Source: Rhodococcus sp. 105337
Lineage (GTDB): Bacteria; Actinomycetota; Actinomycetes; Mycobacteriales; Mycobacteriaceae
Direction: 5' to 3'
DNA length: 64,000 nucleotides
Assembly: GCF_012844225.1 (NCBI RefSeq)
Contig: NZ_JABAGQ010000008.1
Span: 62,001 to 126,000, forward strand
Shown here: positions 33,671-43,289 of the stretch, one piece after another
How positions within the stretch are numbered: position 1 is the first letter of the stretch
Layout: each line of letters begins with the position of its first letter
Translations under genes and position numbers: made by a program
Notes under the pieces: model-generated
Database searches by the model: none
What the model saw: only the letters and a program-made list of their open reading frames with translations
Told to the model about the DNA's origin: nothing

Positions 33671-33778
33671 TCGGTGAGAGGAAGCGGTGCTGCGGTGCCT
33701 CCCGCCGATGCTGCCGCAACCGGATGGGACGATAGGAGGCGGCCTAGCAACGGGCGAGTTCGAGGAGTGTGACGATCG

Positions 33779-34393
33779 GTGAAGACACGGATGCTCGGCG
33801 TCGCGGCGATGATGGCGACGGCCGCGACACTCGTCGGATGCTCGACCGGCCAGGTCCTGTCGGCGGATTCGGGTCCCGGTGTGCTCACCGTCGGCTCGGG
33901 GCAGTCGCCCGACAGCCGGGTTCTCGCCGAGATCTACGCAGCAGTGCTGCGCGGCACCGGGTCGCCCGTGGATACCCGGCTCGGGCTTTCCGAAGGCGAG
34001 GATCTGGCGGCGCTGGATTCCGGCGCGGTCGACGTGCTGCCGGAATACATGGGAGGGCTGCTGCTGCGGTTGCAGCCCGGCGCCACTGCGGTCGAGCCGG
34101 ACGACGTGTTCGAGGAATTGAACAGATCGCTGCCGCAGGGGCTCTCGGTCTCCGATTATGCGGTCGCCGAGCAGCCCGGGTCGGGAGATGCAGGGGCCGC
34201 CGGAAGCTCCGCGGCGGCCGCGAATGTCGTCCCGCTGATACGCAGCGGTGCACTGACACCGGAGCAGGTGAAGGCGCTGAACGTGGTGGCAGGGGAGCTC
34301 ACCACGGACGAACTCGCCGAGATGGGGGACGCGGTGCGACGCGGGGAGCTCGAACCCGGCCGCGCAGCGGACGATTGGCTCGCCGCGCGCTGA
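33779..34393 (+). CDS. Small ProX/OpuAC-like lipoprotein
   Basis: A 204-residue lipoprotein. The signal peptide ends in the lipobox LVGC (Cys21). The mature part resembles the first lobe of glycine-betaine/choline-binding proteins: VLTVGSGQSPDSRVLAEIYAAVLRGTG and DLAALDSGAVDVLPEYMGGLLL. It ends with a short helical segment (LTPEQVKALNVVAGELTTDELAEM). Usual family length is about 290-310, so the second lobe is largely missing. No ABC permease or ATPase lies nearby, so transport is doubtful; a sensor or remnant is possible. The GTG start could be replaced by ATG 33791. Confidence 0.7.
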   Translation: MKTRMLGVAAMMATAATLVGCSTGQVLSADSGPGVLTVGSGQSPDSRVLAEIYAAVLRGTGSPVDTRLGLSEGEDLAALDSGAVDVLPEYMGGLLLRLQPGATAVEPDDVFEELNRSLPQGLSVSDYAVAEQPGSGDAGAAGSSAAAANVVPLIRSGALTPEQVKALNVVAGELTTDELAEMGDAVRRGELEPGRAADDWLAAR

Positions 34394-34414
34394 GACTCAG
34401 GCCGAGGGCGGGCC

Positions 34415-35017
34415 TCACTTCTCTCGTTTGCTGTCGCCGCTCTCGAGCTGCCGGATCCGTTCCGCCGCTTCCCGCAGGCGCGCTTTGCGCTCATCGGCGC
34501 TCGATTCCTTGAGCTCCTCGTAGAGCTCTTCGTCCTCGTCGCTGAAACCCAGGATCATGCGGGGCACACTCAGCGTGACGATCAGCGACGGCCATACCAC
34601 CCAGGCGTACTCCCAATCGACGATCATCTGCAGCACGAGAAACGTCATCAGGGTGATGCCGATGATGATCCAGTCGAGAGACTCGACGACGCTTCCCCGT
34701 TGGCGCAGCGAGACGAGTTCGGTTTCCGGATCTGTGGGTGCGGGCGCATCGTTCGGGCGCACCGCCGGAACGGATGCGGACCCGTCGACCACCCGGATAT
34801 GCCCGTCGGCGATTTCCAGCGGCACACCACCCGGAAGGCCGTCGAAGGCCGGCCGGGCGGCGGACAGGCTGCGTGCCTGCGCGACCCAGCCGGATCGGTC
34901 GTAGAACTCCGACGAGTCGAGCCGGCCTGCGGCGTAGTGCTCACTCAGGACGTTGAGCGCGTGCAGACGCTCGCTATCGCTGAGCAGGATGTCCGGGGTG
35001 TTCGGGTCGTCCGTCAT
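34415..35017 (-). CDS. DUF1707 (SHOCT-like) membrane protein
   Basis: A 200-residue protein. The N-terminal DUF1707 helix pair is clear: LLSDSERLHALNVLSEHYAAGRLDSSEFYDR (about 11-41). A linker follows, then two hydrophobic segments (about 117-133 and 138-155) and a charged C-terminal helix (EELKESSADERKARLREAAERIRQLE). Function is unknown; related domains occur beside envelope stress genes. A TATAGT -10 (35052-35057, minus strand) with TCGACC 18 bases further upstream forms a fair promoter. Confidence 0.8.
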   Translation of the reverse strand: MTDDPNTPDILLSDSERLHALNVLSEHYAAGRLDSSEFYDRSGWVAQARSLSAARPAFDGLPGGVPLEIADGHIRVVDGSASVPAVRPNDAPAPTDPETELVSLRQRGSVVESLDWIIIGITLMTFLVLQMIVDWEYAWVVWPSLIVTLSVPRMILGFSDEDEELYEELKESSADERKARLREAAERIRQLESGDSKREK

Positions 35018-35051
35018 GAGATCCGCCGTCCGGTCGAATTGTCGGATCTCA

Positions 35052-35080
35052 ACTATAGAATTAATCGGCTCTTCCGGTCG
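35052..35080 (-). promoter_or_regulatory. Promoter of the DUF1707 gene
   Basis: Minus-strand TATAGT at 35052-35057, about 35 bases from the ATG, with TCGACC about 18 bases upstream as a weak -35. This is one of the few near-consensus AT-rich -10 boxes in the window. Confidence 0.4.
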
Positions 35081-35084
35081 ACTG

Positions 35085-36002
35085 TCAGTCGTGTGTGCCT
35101 GCCGGTGCCGCACCGGACATGTGCCGTCGCAGGAACGTTCCGACATCGTCCACCGCCTCGGCCGCCTCGCGTACGAGTCCGGCCTGCAGGTGCGCGACGT
35201 GCCACAACTCGGGCTGTTCGGTGTACTCCAGATCGACGCCCGCCGCACGCAGCTTCTCCGCGAACTCGGAGATCTGCGGGTACAGCACTTCCCTCACGCC
35301 CACCTGGATCAGCGTCGGGGGGAGTCCCGTGAGGTCTCCGTGCAGCGGCGCGTAACCGGGATCGGCCGGGTCGCCTGTGCCGAGGTAGGCCTCGGCGGAC
35401 GAGAACGCCCAAGCGGTGTTGACGACGACGTCCCGGTCGAACGGCACGGTGCGGGAGCCCGGATCGACCCACGGCGACAGCAGGCCCAGCGCTGCCGGTG
35501 TGACGCCGTGCCGGTCGATGAGCCGGCGCGCGGTGGCGACCGACAGGCCGCCGCCCGCGGAATCACCGGCGAGCGGGGTGGTCGCCGCATCTGCGCCGTG
35601 CTCGGTGATCAGATCGATGTACGCGGCCACCGCGTCGTCGAGAGCGGCCGGGTACGGGTGTTCCGGAGCGAGGCGGTAGTCGAGTGCGTACACCACCGAT
35701 CCGGTCGCGGCCGCGAGATGCGCGACCAGCGATCGGTGGGTGGCGGGGGAGGCGCAGGTGTATGCGCCGCCGTGCAGATACAGCACCGCTGTGGGTCGCT
35801 CCGTCGCCCCCACCGTGACCCGTTCGGCGGGTCGTCCGCCGAGCGTGACCTTCCGGACGACGGTGCCCTCCGGCAACGGCTGGATCGGTGCGGCGGCTTC
35901 GAGCAATCGCCGCTGCACCGAGTACGGCAGCCGCGCGTTGAGAGTGAGCCGGTAGAGGGGACGCAGGGTCGTCCGCACGAGGCGCAGTGGAAGCTGTGGC
36001 AT
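35085..36002 (-). CDS. Alpha/beta-hydrolase esterase, HSL family
   Basis: A 305-residue carboxylesterase of the hormone-sensitive-lipase group. The oxyanion-hole motif HGGAY (about 75-79), the nucleophile elbow GDSAGGGLS, the Asp region VREVLYPQISEFAEKLRAAGVDLEY and the catalytic His (ELWHVAHLQ) are present. It resembles mycobacterial LipU-like proteins. It begins 9 bases after the SDR stop in an operon with SDR and monooxygenase; a TAGGCT hexamer (36009-36014) overlapping the SDR stop could also give its own leaderless transcript. A Baeyer-Villiger enzyme making esters and an esterase cleaving them would form a logical pair. Confidence 0.87.
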   Translation of the reverse strand: MPQLPLRLVRTTLRPLYRLTLNARLPYSVQRRLLEAAAPIQPLPEGTVVRKVTLGGRPAERVTVGATERPTAVLYLHGGAYTCASPATHRSLVAHLAAATGSVVYALDYRLAPEHPYPAALDDAVAAYIDLITEHGADAATTPLAGDSAGGGLSVATARRLIDRHGVTPAALGLLSPWVDPGSRTVPFDRDVVVNTAWAFSSAEAYLGTGDPADPGYAPLHGDLTGLPPTLIQVGVREVLYPQISEFAEKLRAAGVDLEYTEQPELWHVAHLQAGLVREAAEAVDDVGTFLRRHMSGAAPAGTHD

Positions 36003-36011
36003 CGGCGCAGC

Positions 36012-36839
36012 CTAGTTCTTGGGCATGATGCGACCCGCCACCGTCGCTAGGACACGCTGGTAGGACGGACCGACGATCCGGACCCAGCCGTCGAGCAACT
36101 TGGCGTCGGCGCCGATGAGCACGCGGGGGCGGTTCTTCCGGACGCCCCGGAGGATCGTCTTCGCGGCAGCCTCCGGGGTGGTACGGGCGAGTTTGCTGTC
36201 GAAGAACTGCGCGAAGCTCTGCTGGTCGTCGCCGTCGGGCACTGCCGCGTTCCGTGCGATGGCGGTCTTGATACCGCCCGGGTGCACACAGGTCACGCGG
36301 ACAGGATGCTTGGCGATCAGCATTTCCTGGCGCAAGGATTCGGTGAATCCGCGAACCGCGAACTTGGCGGCGTTGTATGCCGTCTGGCCGGGGATGCCCA
36401 GGAGGCCGAACAGGCTCGAGACATTGATCAGGTGCCCGTCTCCGGATGCGATCAGGTGCGGCAGAAAGGCTTTGGTGCCGTTGACGACGCCCCAGAAATC
36501 CACATCGACGATCCGTTCGATGTCCTTGAACTCGGACCGTTCGAACTCACCGTGATAGGCGATCCCCGCGTTGTTGTACAACTGGTTGACCTTGCCGAAG
36601 CGGGCGACGACGGCGTCGGCGTACGCGTACACAGCTTCCCGCTGCGTGACGTCGAGGTGATCGGACTTCACCTCGGCACCGAGACTGCTTGCCAGGCGCG
36701 CGGTTTCCGCGAGACCCACCGTATCGACGTCGGACAGTGCGAGTGCGGCGCCCCGACCGGCGAGGTCGACGGCGAGCGCCCGCCCGATTCCGGATGCGGC
36801 TCCCGTGATGACGACGACCCGGCCCTCGAATTCGCTCAC
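36012..36839 (-). CDS. Short-chain dehydrogenase/reductase
   Basis: A 275-residue SDR. NAD(P)-binding TGAASGIGRALAVDLAGRG (about 12-30), LYNNAGIAYHG, the catalytic Ser (INVSSLFGLLG) and YNAAK (Tyr-x3-Lys) are all present. Its GTG start overlaps the monooxygenase stop (GTGA), so the two are coupled. In such operons the SDR often oxidises an alcohol to the ketone that the Baeyer-Villiger enzyme then converts to an ester; the substrate is not known. Confidence 0.9.
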   Translation of the reverse strand: MSEFEGRVVVITGAASGIGRALAVDLAGRGAALALSDVDTVGLAETARLASSLGAEVKSDHLDVTQREAVYAYADAVVARFGKVNQLYNNAGIAYHGEFERSEFKDIERIVDVDFWGVVNGTKAFLPHLIASGDGHLINVSSLFGLLGIPGQTAYNAAKFAVRGFTESLRQEMLIAKHPVRVTCVHPGGIKTAIARNAAVPDGDDQQSFAQFFDSKLARTTPEAAAKTILRGVRKNRPRVLIGADAKLLDGWVRIVGPSYQRVLATVAGRIMPKN

Positions 36840-38422
36840 TGGAGTGCAGCCTTCCTGGATGCGGGCGCGGTGCGCTCGGTGGTGGTGCCGGCGGATTCGA
36901 CGGCTTCGGCAGGTGCCGGGAGATCGGACTCGGCCACGCTACGGTACGCGTCGAGGTCGAAATGCTTGGTGATGCGGCGGAATTCGAAAGTGAAACCGGG
37001 CCAGAGCGTCGTGTTGTTGCCGTGCTTGTCGAGGTACCAGCTAGCGCAGCCGCCGTTGTTCCACACGCTGTTCTTCAGTGCGTCCTGGATTCCCCGGTTG
37101 TACTCGTCCTGGGCGTCCTGGCGCACTTCGACGGTGCCGAGACGATGCCGATCGATCGTGTCGATCGCGTCGACGAGATAGTTGAGCTGCGACTCGATCA
37201 TGTACACCATGGACGTGTGTCCGAGGCCGGTGTTGGGGCCGACGAGGAAGAACAGGTTCGGGAACCCCGCGACCGTGGACCCCTTGTATCCCTGCATGCC
37301 GGTTTCGTCGAATACGTCTGCGAGAGAGCGACCGTCCTTGCCGAAGATCCCCGCGAACATCGGGGAGTCGGTGACGTGGAATCCGGTGGCGACGACGATC
37401 GCGTCGACCTCGCGGGTGGTGCCGTCCTTCGTCACGATGCCGTCGGTGGTGACCTCGGCGATGCCGTCGGTGACCAGGTCGACGTTCGGGCGGTCGAGTG
37501 CCGGGTAGTAGTTGTTGGAGATCAGCATGCGCTTGCAGCCGATTCCGAAATTCGGGGTGACCTTGCGCCGCAGTGCGCGATCGGAGATGCCCCGGCGGAT
37601 CTGCGCCCTCGCGGCGAGTTCGAGCGGCTTCATGAAGACGGGTGCCTTGGCGAGCCCGACCACCTGTGTTTCCCGCATGAGGTACTGCAGGGTGCGTGAG
37701 AGTCGCTGGAAGCCGGGAATGTACCGGAAGGCGAACTTTTCGGCCTTCGTGTATTCGCGGTCGGCGCGGGGGAGGACCCACGGCGCGGTGCGCTGGTACA
37801 CGTCGAGGTGCGCGACCGTGCCGGCGATGGCGGGCACGATCTGGATGGCAGACGCGCCGGTCCCGATGACGGCAACCCGCTTACCGGTGAGGTCGGCGTC
37901 GTGGTTCCACCGGGCGGAGTGGAAGATCTCGCCACCGAAGCGGTCGATTCCCGCGATGTCGGGAAGCGAGGGTTCGCACAGGGCGCCGACCGCGGAGACG
38001 AGGTTCTTGGCGCTGAAATCGCCACGGGTGGTGCGCACGTCCCAGCGGTGCGTGTCGCCGTTCCAGTGTGCGTCCTGGACGTCGCAGCCGAACACGGTGC
38101 GCCGGCGGACCTCGTACTTGTCGGCCACGGAGGTGATGTACGCCTGGATCTCGGGCTGGGGCGAGAACGAGCGTGTCCATCCGGGATTGAGTGCGAACGA
38201 GTAGGAGTAGAGGTTCGACGGCACGTCGCACGCGGCACCGGGATAGGTGTTGTCGCGCCAGGTGCCACCCACCTCGGCCGCGCGTTCGAGGACCAGGAAT
38301 TCCTTGCCGGCCTGCGAGAGCTTGATGGCGGCGCCGAGTCCGGCGAACCCACTGCCGATGATCAGCGTATCGATCCGGCGGGTGCTCTCACCGGCGGAGG
38401 TGTCTGTAACCGGAAGACTCAT
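36836..38422 (-). CDS. Flavin-containing monooxygenase, Baeyer-Villiger type
   Basis: A 528-residue FAD/NADPH enzyme. FAD site IIGSGFAGLGAAIKLSQAG (about 22-40), EVGGTWRDNTYPGAACD, the Baeyer-Villiger fingerprint F-x-G-x3-H-x3-W as FGGEIFHSARW (about 160-170), and NADPH site VIGTGASAIQIVP are visible. ATG 38422 has TAATCT (38430-38435) ending 7 bases upstream. A 21-bp palindrome at 38452-38472 covers the expected -35 region, with a divergent tetR beyond it, so the three-gene operon is probably TetR-repressed and induced by a ketone or related compound. Confidence 0.9.
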   Translation of the reverse strand: MSLPVTDTSAGESTRRIDTLIIGSGFAGLGAAIKLSQAGKEFLVLERAAEVGGTWRDNTYPGAACDVPSNLYSYSFALNPGWTRSFSPQPEIQAYITSVADKYEVRRRTVFGCDVQDAHWNGDTHRWDVRTTRGDFSAKNLVSAVGALCEPSLPDIAGIDRFGGEIFHSARWNHDADLTGKRVAVIGTGASAIQIVPAIAGTVAHLDVYQRTAPWVLPRADREYTKAEKFAFRYIPGFQRLSRTLQYLMRETQVVGLAKAPVFMKPLELAARAQIRRGISDRALRRKVTPNFGIGCKRMLISNNYYPALDRPNVDLVTDGIAEVTTDGIVTKDGTTREVDAIVVATGFHVTDSPMFAGIFGKDGRSLADVFDETGMQGYKGSTVAGFPNLFFLVGPNTGLGHTSMVYMIESQLNYLVDAIDTIDRHRLGTVEVRQDAQDEYNRGIQDALKNSVWNNGGCASWYLDKHGNNTTLWPGFTFEFRRITKHFDLDAYRSVAESDLPAPAEAVESAGTTTERTAPASRKAALQ

Positions 38423-38429
38423 GTATCTG

Positions 38430-38435
38430 AGATTA
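38430..38435 (-). promoter_or_regulatory. -10 of the monooxygenase operon
   Basis: TAATCT on the minus strand ends 7 bases before the ATG at 38422. Confidence 0.45.
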
Positions 38436-38451
38436 AGGGGTCGGCGTGACG

Positions 38452-38472
38452 TGGTCAATAGGTTGTTGACCA
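38452..38472. promoter_or_regulatory. TetR-type operator palindrome
   Basis: TGGTCAA-N7-TTGACCA is a perfect 7-bp inverted repeat in the divergent region between the monooxygenase operon and tetR, over the -35 of the operon. An adjacent TTATT-C-AATAA inverted repeat (38473-38483) adds AT-rich symmetry. Confidence 0.75.
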
Positions 38473-38519
38473 TTATTCAATAAGAATGCTTGCATGGAAC
38501 GGTGAAAGGCAACAGTTCC

Positions 38520-39233
38520 GTGAAACGAGGGCGGCGAACCCGCCTGAGTCCACAGCAACGCCGTGCTCAACTGATCGAGCTCGGCGTGGAGCTACTCGCC
38601 AGTCGCTCCCTCGACCAGATCTCGGTCGAGGACATCGCCGACCGCGCCGGGGTGTCGCGCGGACTGCTGTTCCACTACTTCGGGTCCAAGCACGATTTCC
38701 AGGTGGCGGTCGTGCAGCACATCAGCCGCGACATGCTCGAACGGACCGCTCCCGACGAGAGCCTGGATCCGATGGAGATGCTGCGCGGCACCGTCGTCGC
38801 GTACGTCGACTACGTCACCGAACGCCCCGCCACCTACGTCTCGATGCTCCGGGGTTCGGTCAGCGGCGACCCCGACATGCGGGCGGTCTTCGAGGAGACT
38901 CGGCGCGCCATGGTCGAGCGCACGGTCACGCACCTGCCGAGCATCGGTATCGATGTCGACGCAATGGTCCGCCTCGCGGTCCGCGGCTGGGTGGCGTTCG
39001 TCGAGGACATCACGATCGCGTGGCTGCAGGAGCAGGGCATCTCGCCGTCTCCGGCGCACGACCCGGACACCGCGCCGAACCACGACTCCGCACTCACCCG
39101 CGAGCAGTTCGTCGATCTGGCGGTCGCCGCGCTTCCCGCGGTGGTGGCGTCGGCTCAGCCGGACTCGATCGGCGGGCTGCCGTCGGAGCCGATCGCCGTC
39201 GAAACCTCGCGAGCCGGGCCGGTCGTCCCGTAG
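38520..39233 (+). CDS. TetR-family regulator of the monooxygenase operon
   Basis: A 237-residue repressor. The helix-turn-helix is clear (ISVEDIADRAGVSRGLLFHYFGSKHDF, about 36-62). The ligand domain follows. GTG 38520 is preferred because GAAAGG lies at suitable distance; GTG 38502 and TTG 38490 are in frame. It is divergent from the flavin monooxygenase operon across the 21-bp palindrome, so it probably controls that operon and itself. The ligand is unknown. Its last codons form part of a large hairpin shared with kgd. Confidence 0.88.
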   Translation: MKRGRRTRLSPQQRRAQLIELGVELLASRSLDQISVEDIADRAGVSRGLLFHYFGSKHDFQVAVVQHISRDMLERTAPDESLDPMEMLRGTVVAYVDYVTERPATYVSMLRGSVSGDPDMRAVFEETRRAMVERTVTHLPSIGIDVDAMVRLAVRGWVAFVEDITIAWLQEQGISPSPAHDPDTAPNHDSALTREQFVDLAVAALPAVVASAQPDSIGGLPSEPIAVETSRAGPVVP

Positions 39234-39253
39234 GACGAACCGACCCGGCTCGC
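39209..39253. terminator. Large bidirectional hairpin between tetR and kgd
   Basis: A stem of about 20 bp (39209-39228 with 39233-39253, one mismatch and one bulge) and a 4-base loop span the tetR stop codon and end 43 bases before the kgd stop. Confidence 0.75.
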
Positions 39254-39296
39254 ATGAGAACCGTCAGGCCCCCGTGAGGGACCGCAACGGGGCTTC

Positions 39297-42200
39297 TTAC
39301 CGCGTGAAGGCCTTCTCGAGGATCTCCTGCTGTTCGACAGCGTGGACCTTGCTCGATCCCGAGGACGGCGCGGACATCGCGCGACGCGAGATCCGCTTGA
39401 TCCCGGCCAGCTTCTCCGGGAGCATCTCGGGCAGCGCCAGACCGAAGAACGGCCATGCACCCTGGTTCGCCGGCTCTTCCTGGACCCAGAAGAACTCGGA
39501 CGCGTTCGGGTACTGCTCGAGCGTCTCCGCGATACGGCGACGCGGCACCGGGTACAGCTGCTCGACACGGACGATCGCGATGTCGTCGCGGCCTTCCTTC
39601 TGCTTCTTCGCGAGCAGTTCCCAGTAGATCTTGCCGGAGGTCAGCAGGACACGTTCGACCTTCGAGCGGTCGGCAGATCCGTCCTCGAACGGGACCTCTT
39701 CGAGGACGGAACGGAACTTGCCCTCGGTGAAGTCCTCGATGTTGCTGACCGCAGCCTTGTTGCGCAGCATCGACTTCGGCGTGAACACCACGAGCGGGCG
39801 GCGGATGCCGTCCAGGTGGTGACGGCGCAGCAAGTGGAAGTAGCTCGCCGGGGTCGACGGCATCGCCACGGTCATCGAGCCCTCGGCGCACAGCTGGAGC
39901 CAGCGCTCGATACGGCCCGAGGTGTGGTCGGGGCCCTGACCCTCGTGGCCGTGCGGCAGCAGCAGCACGACGTCCGAAAGCTGGCCCCACTTGGCCTCAC
40001 CCGACGAGATGAACTCGTCGATGATCGACTGCGCGCCGTTGACGAAGTCGCCGAACTGCGCCTCCCACAGCACGAGTGCATCGGGGTTGCCCACCGAGTA
40101 GCCGTACTCGAAGCCCAGGCCTGCGAACTCGGTCAGAGCCGAGTCGTACACCATGAAGCGTCCGCCGTTACCGGCCTCGGCGGCGACTGCCGCGAGCGGG
40201 CTGTAATCCTCGCCCGTCTTGCGGTCGATCAGCACCGAGTGACGCTGCGTGAAGGTGCCGCGACGCGAGTCCTGGCCGGCCAGGCGCACGAGTGCGCCCT
40301 GCTCGACGAGCGAGCCGAATGCGAGGAGCTCGGCGTAGGCCCAGTCGATGTGGCCCTCGCGCGACATCGTACGGCGCTTCTCGATCACGGGCTTGACGCG
40401 CGGGTGCACGCTGAAGCCGTCGGGCACATCGGCGAACGCGTCGCCGATCCGCTCGAGCACGTCCTTGTCGACAGCAGTCTTCAGACGCGCGGGCGGAGTC
40501 TGGTCGAGCTCGACCGATTCGGACGGTTCCGGCTGGTACTTCTCCAGCTCGCGCACCTCGTTGAAGACCCGCTCGAGCTGACCCTGGTAGTCGCGCAGGG
40601 CGTCTTCGGCTTCCTTGAGCGAGATGTCCCCGCGGCCGATCAGGGCCTCGGTGTAGCTCTTGCGGACGCTGCGCTTGGTGTCGATGACGTCGTACATCGC
40701 CGGCTGCGTCATCGAGGGATCGTCGCCCTCGTTGTGGCCGCGGCGGCGGTAGCAGATCATGTCGATCACGACGTCCTTGTGGAACTTCTCGCGGAAGTCC
40801 ACGGCGAGCTGCGCGACCCACACACACGCCTCGGGGTCGTCACCGTTGACGTGGAAGATCGGCGCACCGATCATCTTCGCCACATCGGTGCAGTACTCCG
40901 ACGAACGCGAGTGTTCCGGGGCGGTGGTGAAGCCGACCTGGTTGTTGACCACGATGTGCACGGTGCCGCCGGTGCGGTAGCCGCGCAGCAATGCGAGGTT
41001 GAGCGTCTCCGCCACGACACCCTGACCCGCGAACGCGGCGTCGCCGTGCAGCAGCAGCGGCAGAACGGTGAAGCCGCTCTCGCCCTTGTCGAGGATGTCC
41101 TGCTTGGCGCGAACCAGGCCCTCGAGCACCGGGTTGACGGCTTCGAGGTGCGACGGGTTGGCGGTGAGCGACACCTTGATGTCGTTCTCGCCGAACATCT
41201 GGATGTAGGTGCCCTCGGCGCCCAGGTGGTACTTCACGTCGCCGGAGCCGTGTGCGGCGGCCGGGTTCAGGTTGCCCTCGAACTCCGTGAAGATCTGGGA
41301 GTACGGCTTGCCCACGATGTTGGCGAGCACGTTGAGGCGGCCACGGTGCGGCATCGCGATGGCGACTTCGTCGAGCTGGTGCTCGGCGGCCTGATCGATG
41401 ATGGCGTCCATCATCGGGATGACCGACTCGGACCCCTCGAGCGAGAAACGCTTCTGGCCGACGTACTTGGTCTGCAGGAACGTCTCGAACGCCTCGGCGG
41501 CGTTGAGACGGCTGAGGATGTACTTCTGCTGGGCGACCGTCGGCTTGACGTGGTGCGCCTCGACGCGTTCCTGGATCCACTGCTGCTGCTCGGGCTCGAG
41601 GATGTGCGTGTACTCGATACCGACGTGGCGGCAGTACGCGTCGCGCAGCACCGACAGGACGTCGCGCAGCTTCATCTTCTGCTTGCCGTGGAAGCCGCCG
41701 ACGTTGAACTCGCGATCGAGATCCCACAGCGTCAGATCGTGGGTGATCACGTCGAGATCCGGATGCGACCGGAACTTGTCGCGGACGAACTGCAGCGGAT
41801 CGGTGTCGGCCATGAGGTGGCCGCGGCTGCGGTAGGCGGCGATGAGCTCGAGCACGCGGGTGCTCTTGTCGACCAGGCCCTCGGGCACGTCCTTGCGCCA
41901 GCGGACCGGCTCGTAAGGAATGTGCAGCGTGTGGAAGATCTCGTCGTAGAACTCGTCGGAGATCAGCAGCTGGTGGATGGTCTTGAGGAACTCACCCGAT
42001 TCGGCGCCCTGGATGACCCGGTGGTCGTAGGTCGAGGTCAGCGTCAGCAGCTTGCCGATGCCCATCTCGGCGATACGCGCATCGGATGCGCCCTGGAACT
42101 CGGCGGGGTACTCCATCGCACCGGCACCGATGATCGCTCCCTGGCCGCCCATCAGGCGCGGCACCGAATGCACGGTGCCGATGCCGCCCGGATTGGTCAG

Positions 42201-43085
42201 CGAGATGGTGACGCCGGAGAAGTCTTCGCCGGTGAGCTTGCCGTCGCGCGCGCGGCGGACGATGTCCTCGTACGCCGAGTAGAACTGCGCGAAGTTCATC
42301 GTCTCGCAGTTGCGGATTGCGGCGACGACGAGCGAACGCGAACCGTTCTTGCCCGGCAGGTCGATCGCGAGACCGAGGTTGGTGTGCGCGGGGGTGACGA
42401 GGTTGGGCTTCCCGTCGATCTCGGCGTAGTGGTTGTTCATGTTCGGGTACGCCTTGACCGCCTGGACGATCGCGTAGCCGAGAAGATGAGTGAACGAGAC
42501 CTTGCCGCCCCGGGTGCGGGCGAGGTGGTTGTTGATGACGATGCGGTTGTCGAACATCAACTTCGCGGGGACCGCGCGAACGCTGGTGGCCGTCGGGATC
42601 GACAGCGAGGCGTTCATGTTCTTCGCGACGGCAGCAGCCGCGCCCCGGAGAACCTTGGTCTCCTCGGACTTCTTGTCGGAAGAGGTGCTCGCCGGCTTCG
42701 GAGCAGGCTTGGACGCGGTCGCAGGCTTGGACGCGGTCGCAGGCTTGGCCGGTGCGGCCTTCGCCGGCGCGGCAGCCGGCTTCGCAGCAGAGTTACCGGC
42801 GTTGTCGGAGGACTTCGCGGGAGCCTTGGTAGACGAGGCGGACGCCTTCGGCGCTGCGGGTGCAGCAGCCGGGGCAGTCTTGGTGGCGGAGGGCTGAGTG
42901 GACTTCTCGGGGGTCTTCACCTCGGCGCCGTTGGAGCCTCCGGCCACGTGTGCCTCGGGAGAATAGTCGGTGAGAAACTCGTGCCAGCTCTCGTCCACGG
43001 ACGACGGATCGTCCTGAAACCGCTGGTACATCTCGTCAACCAACCACTGGTTCTGTCCGAACTGTGATGTAGAGCTGCTGCTCAC
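39297..43085 (-). CDS. kgd: Multifunctional 2-oxoglutarate dehydrogenase/decarboxylase KGD
   Basis: A 1262-residue fusion of an E2-like succinyltransferase domain and an E1 decarboxylase, the actinobacterial enzyme at the 2-oxoglutarate node. Order: short E1-N helix ([19 protein letters not shown], about 6-24), Ala/Pro/Lys-rich linker (about 45-130, with tandem KPATAS units), E2 domain (about 145-345; active site [16 protein letters not shown]), then E1 with [20 protein letters not shown] for thiamine diphosphate and a C-terminal transketolase-like half. No lipoyl domain is present. The enzyme makes succinyl-CoA with E2/E3 partners, or succinate semialdehyde. Activity is controlled by GarA in relatives. 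The GTG at 43085 gives the normal N-terminus. Matches Rv1248c. Confidence 0.95.
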   Translation of the reverse strand: MSSSSTSQFGQNQWLVDEMYQRFQDDPSSVDESWHEFLTDYSPEAHVAGGSNGAEVKTPEKSTQPSATKTAPAAAPAAPKASASSTKAPAKSSDNAGNSAAKPAAAPAKAAPAKPATASKPATASKPAPKPASTSSDKKSEETKVLRGAAAAVAKNMNASLSIPTATSVRAVPAKLMFDNRIVINNHLARTRGGKVSFTHLLGYAIVQAVKAYPNMNNHYAEIDGKPNLVTPAHTNLGLAIDLPGKNGSRSLVVAAIRNCETMNFAQFYSAYEDIVRRARDGKLTGEDFSGVTISLTNPGGIGTVHSVPRLMGGQGAIIGAGAMEYPAEFQGASDARIAEMGIGKLLTLTSTYDHRVIQGAESGEFLKTIHQLLISDEFYDEIFHTLHIPYEPVRWRKDVPEGLVDKSTRVLELIAAYRSRGHLMADTDPLQFVRDKFRSHPDLDVITHDLTLWDLDREFNVGGFHGKQKMKLRDVLSVLRDAYCRHVGIEYTHILEPEQQQWIQERVEAHHVKPTVAQQKYILSRLNAAEAFETFLQTKYVGQKRFSLEGSESVIPMMDAIIDQAAEHQLDEVAIAMPHRGRLNVLANIVGKPYSQIFTEFEGNLNPAAAHGSGDVKYHLGAEGTYIQMFGENDIKVSLTANPSHLEAVNPVLEGLVRAKQDILDKGESGFTVLPLLLHGDAAFAGQGVVAETLNLALLRGYRTGGTVHIVVNNQVGFTTAPEHSRSSEYCTDVAKMIGAPIFHVNGDDPEACVWVAQLAVDFREKFHKDVVIDMICYRRRGHNEGDDPSMTQPAMYDVIDTKRSVRKSYTEALIGRGDISLKEAEDALRDYQGQLERVFNEVRELEKYQPEPSESVELDQTPPARLKTAVDKDVLERIGDAFADVPDGFSVHPRVKPVIEKRRTMSREGHIDWAYAELLAFGSLVEQGALVRLAGQDSRRGTFTQRHSVLIDRKTGEDYSPLAAVAAEAGNGGRFMVYDSALTEFAGLGFEYGYSVGNPDALVLWEAQFGDFVNGAQSIIDEFISSGEAKWGQLSDVVLLLPHGHEGQGPDHTSGRIERWLQLCAEGSMTVAMPSTPASYFHLLRRHHLDGIRRPLVVFTPKSMLRNKAAVSNIEDFTEGKFRSVLEEVPFEDGSADRSKVERVLLTSGKIYWELLAKKQKEGRDDIAIVRVEQLYPVPRRRIAETLEQYPNASEFFWVQEEPANQGAWPFFGLALPEMLPEKLAGIKRISRRAMSAPSSGSSKVHAVEQQEILEKAFTR

Positions 43086-43289
43086 GGCAGTTGTTCGCCT
43101 CGTTTCTTTCTTCGGTACCCGATCGGAGCGCCTATGCATATGAGGCTAGCTGGTGGGTGTGTGACGATCCGAACTGATCATCCATGCCCGAGAGCCACCT
43201 CACAATCTGAGTCGACGGGGTCACCATCGACGACGGTTCTCGACCGCCGATTATTCCCTCAATCGTGCATCGCCGCAGAACGGACCCCG

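Noticed and set aside
39342-43067. A 1241-codon open frame antisense to kgd
   Set aside because: It mirrors a highly conserved gene, is rich in Arg, Val and Leu in patterns expected from reverse-strand GC bias, and has no recognisable domain.
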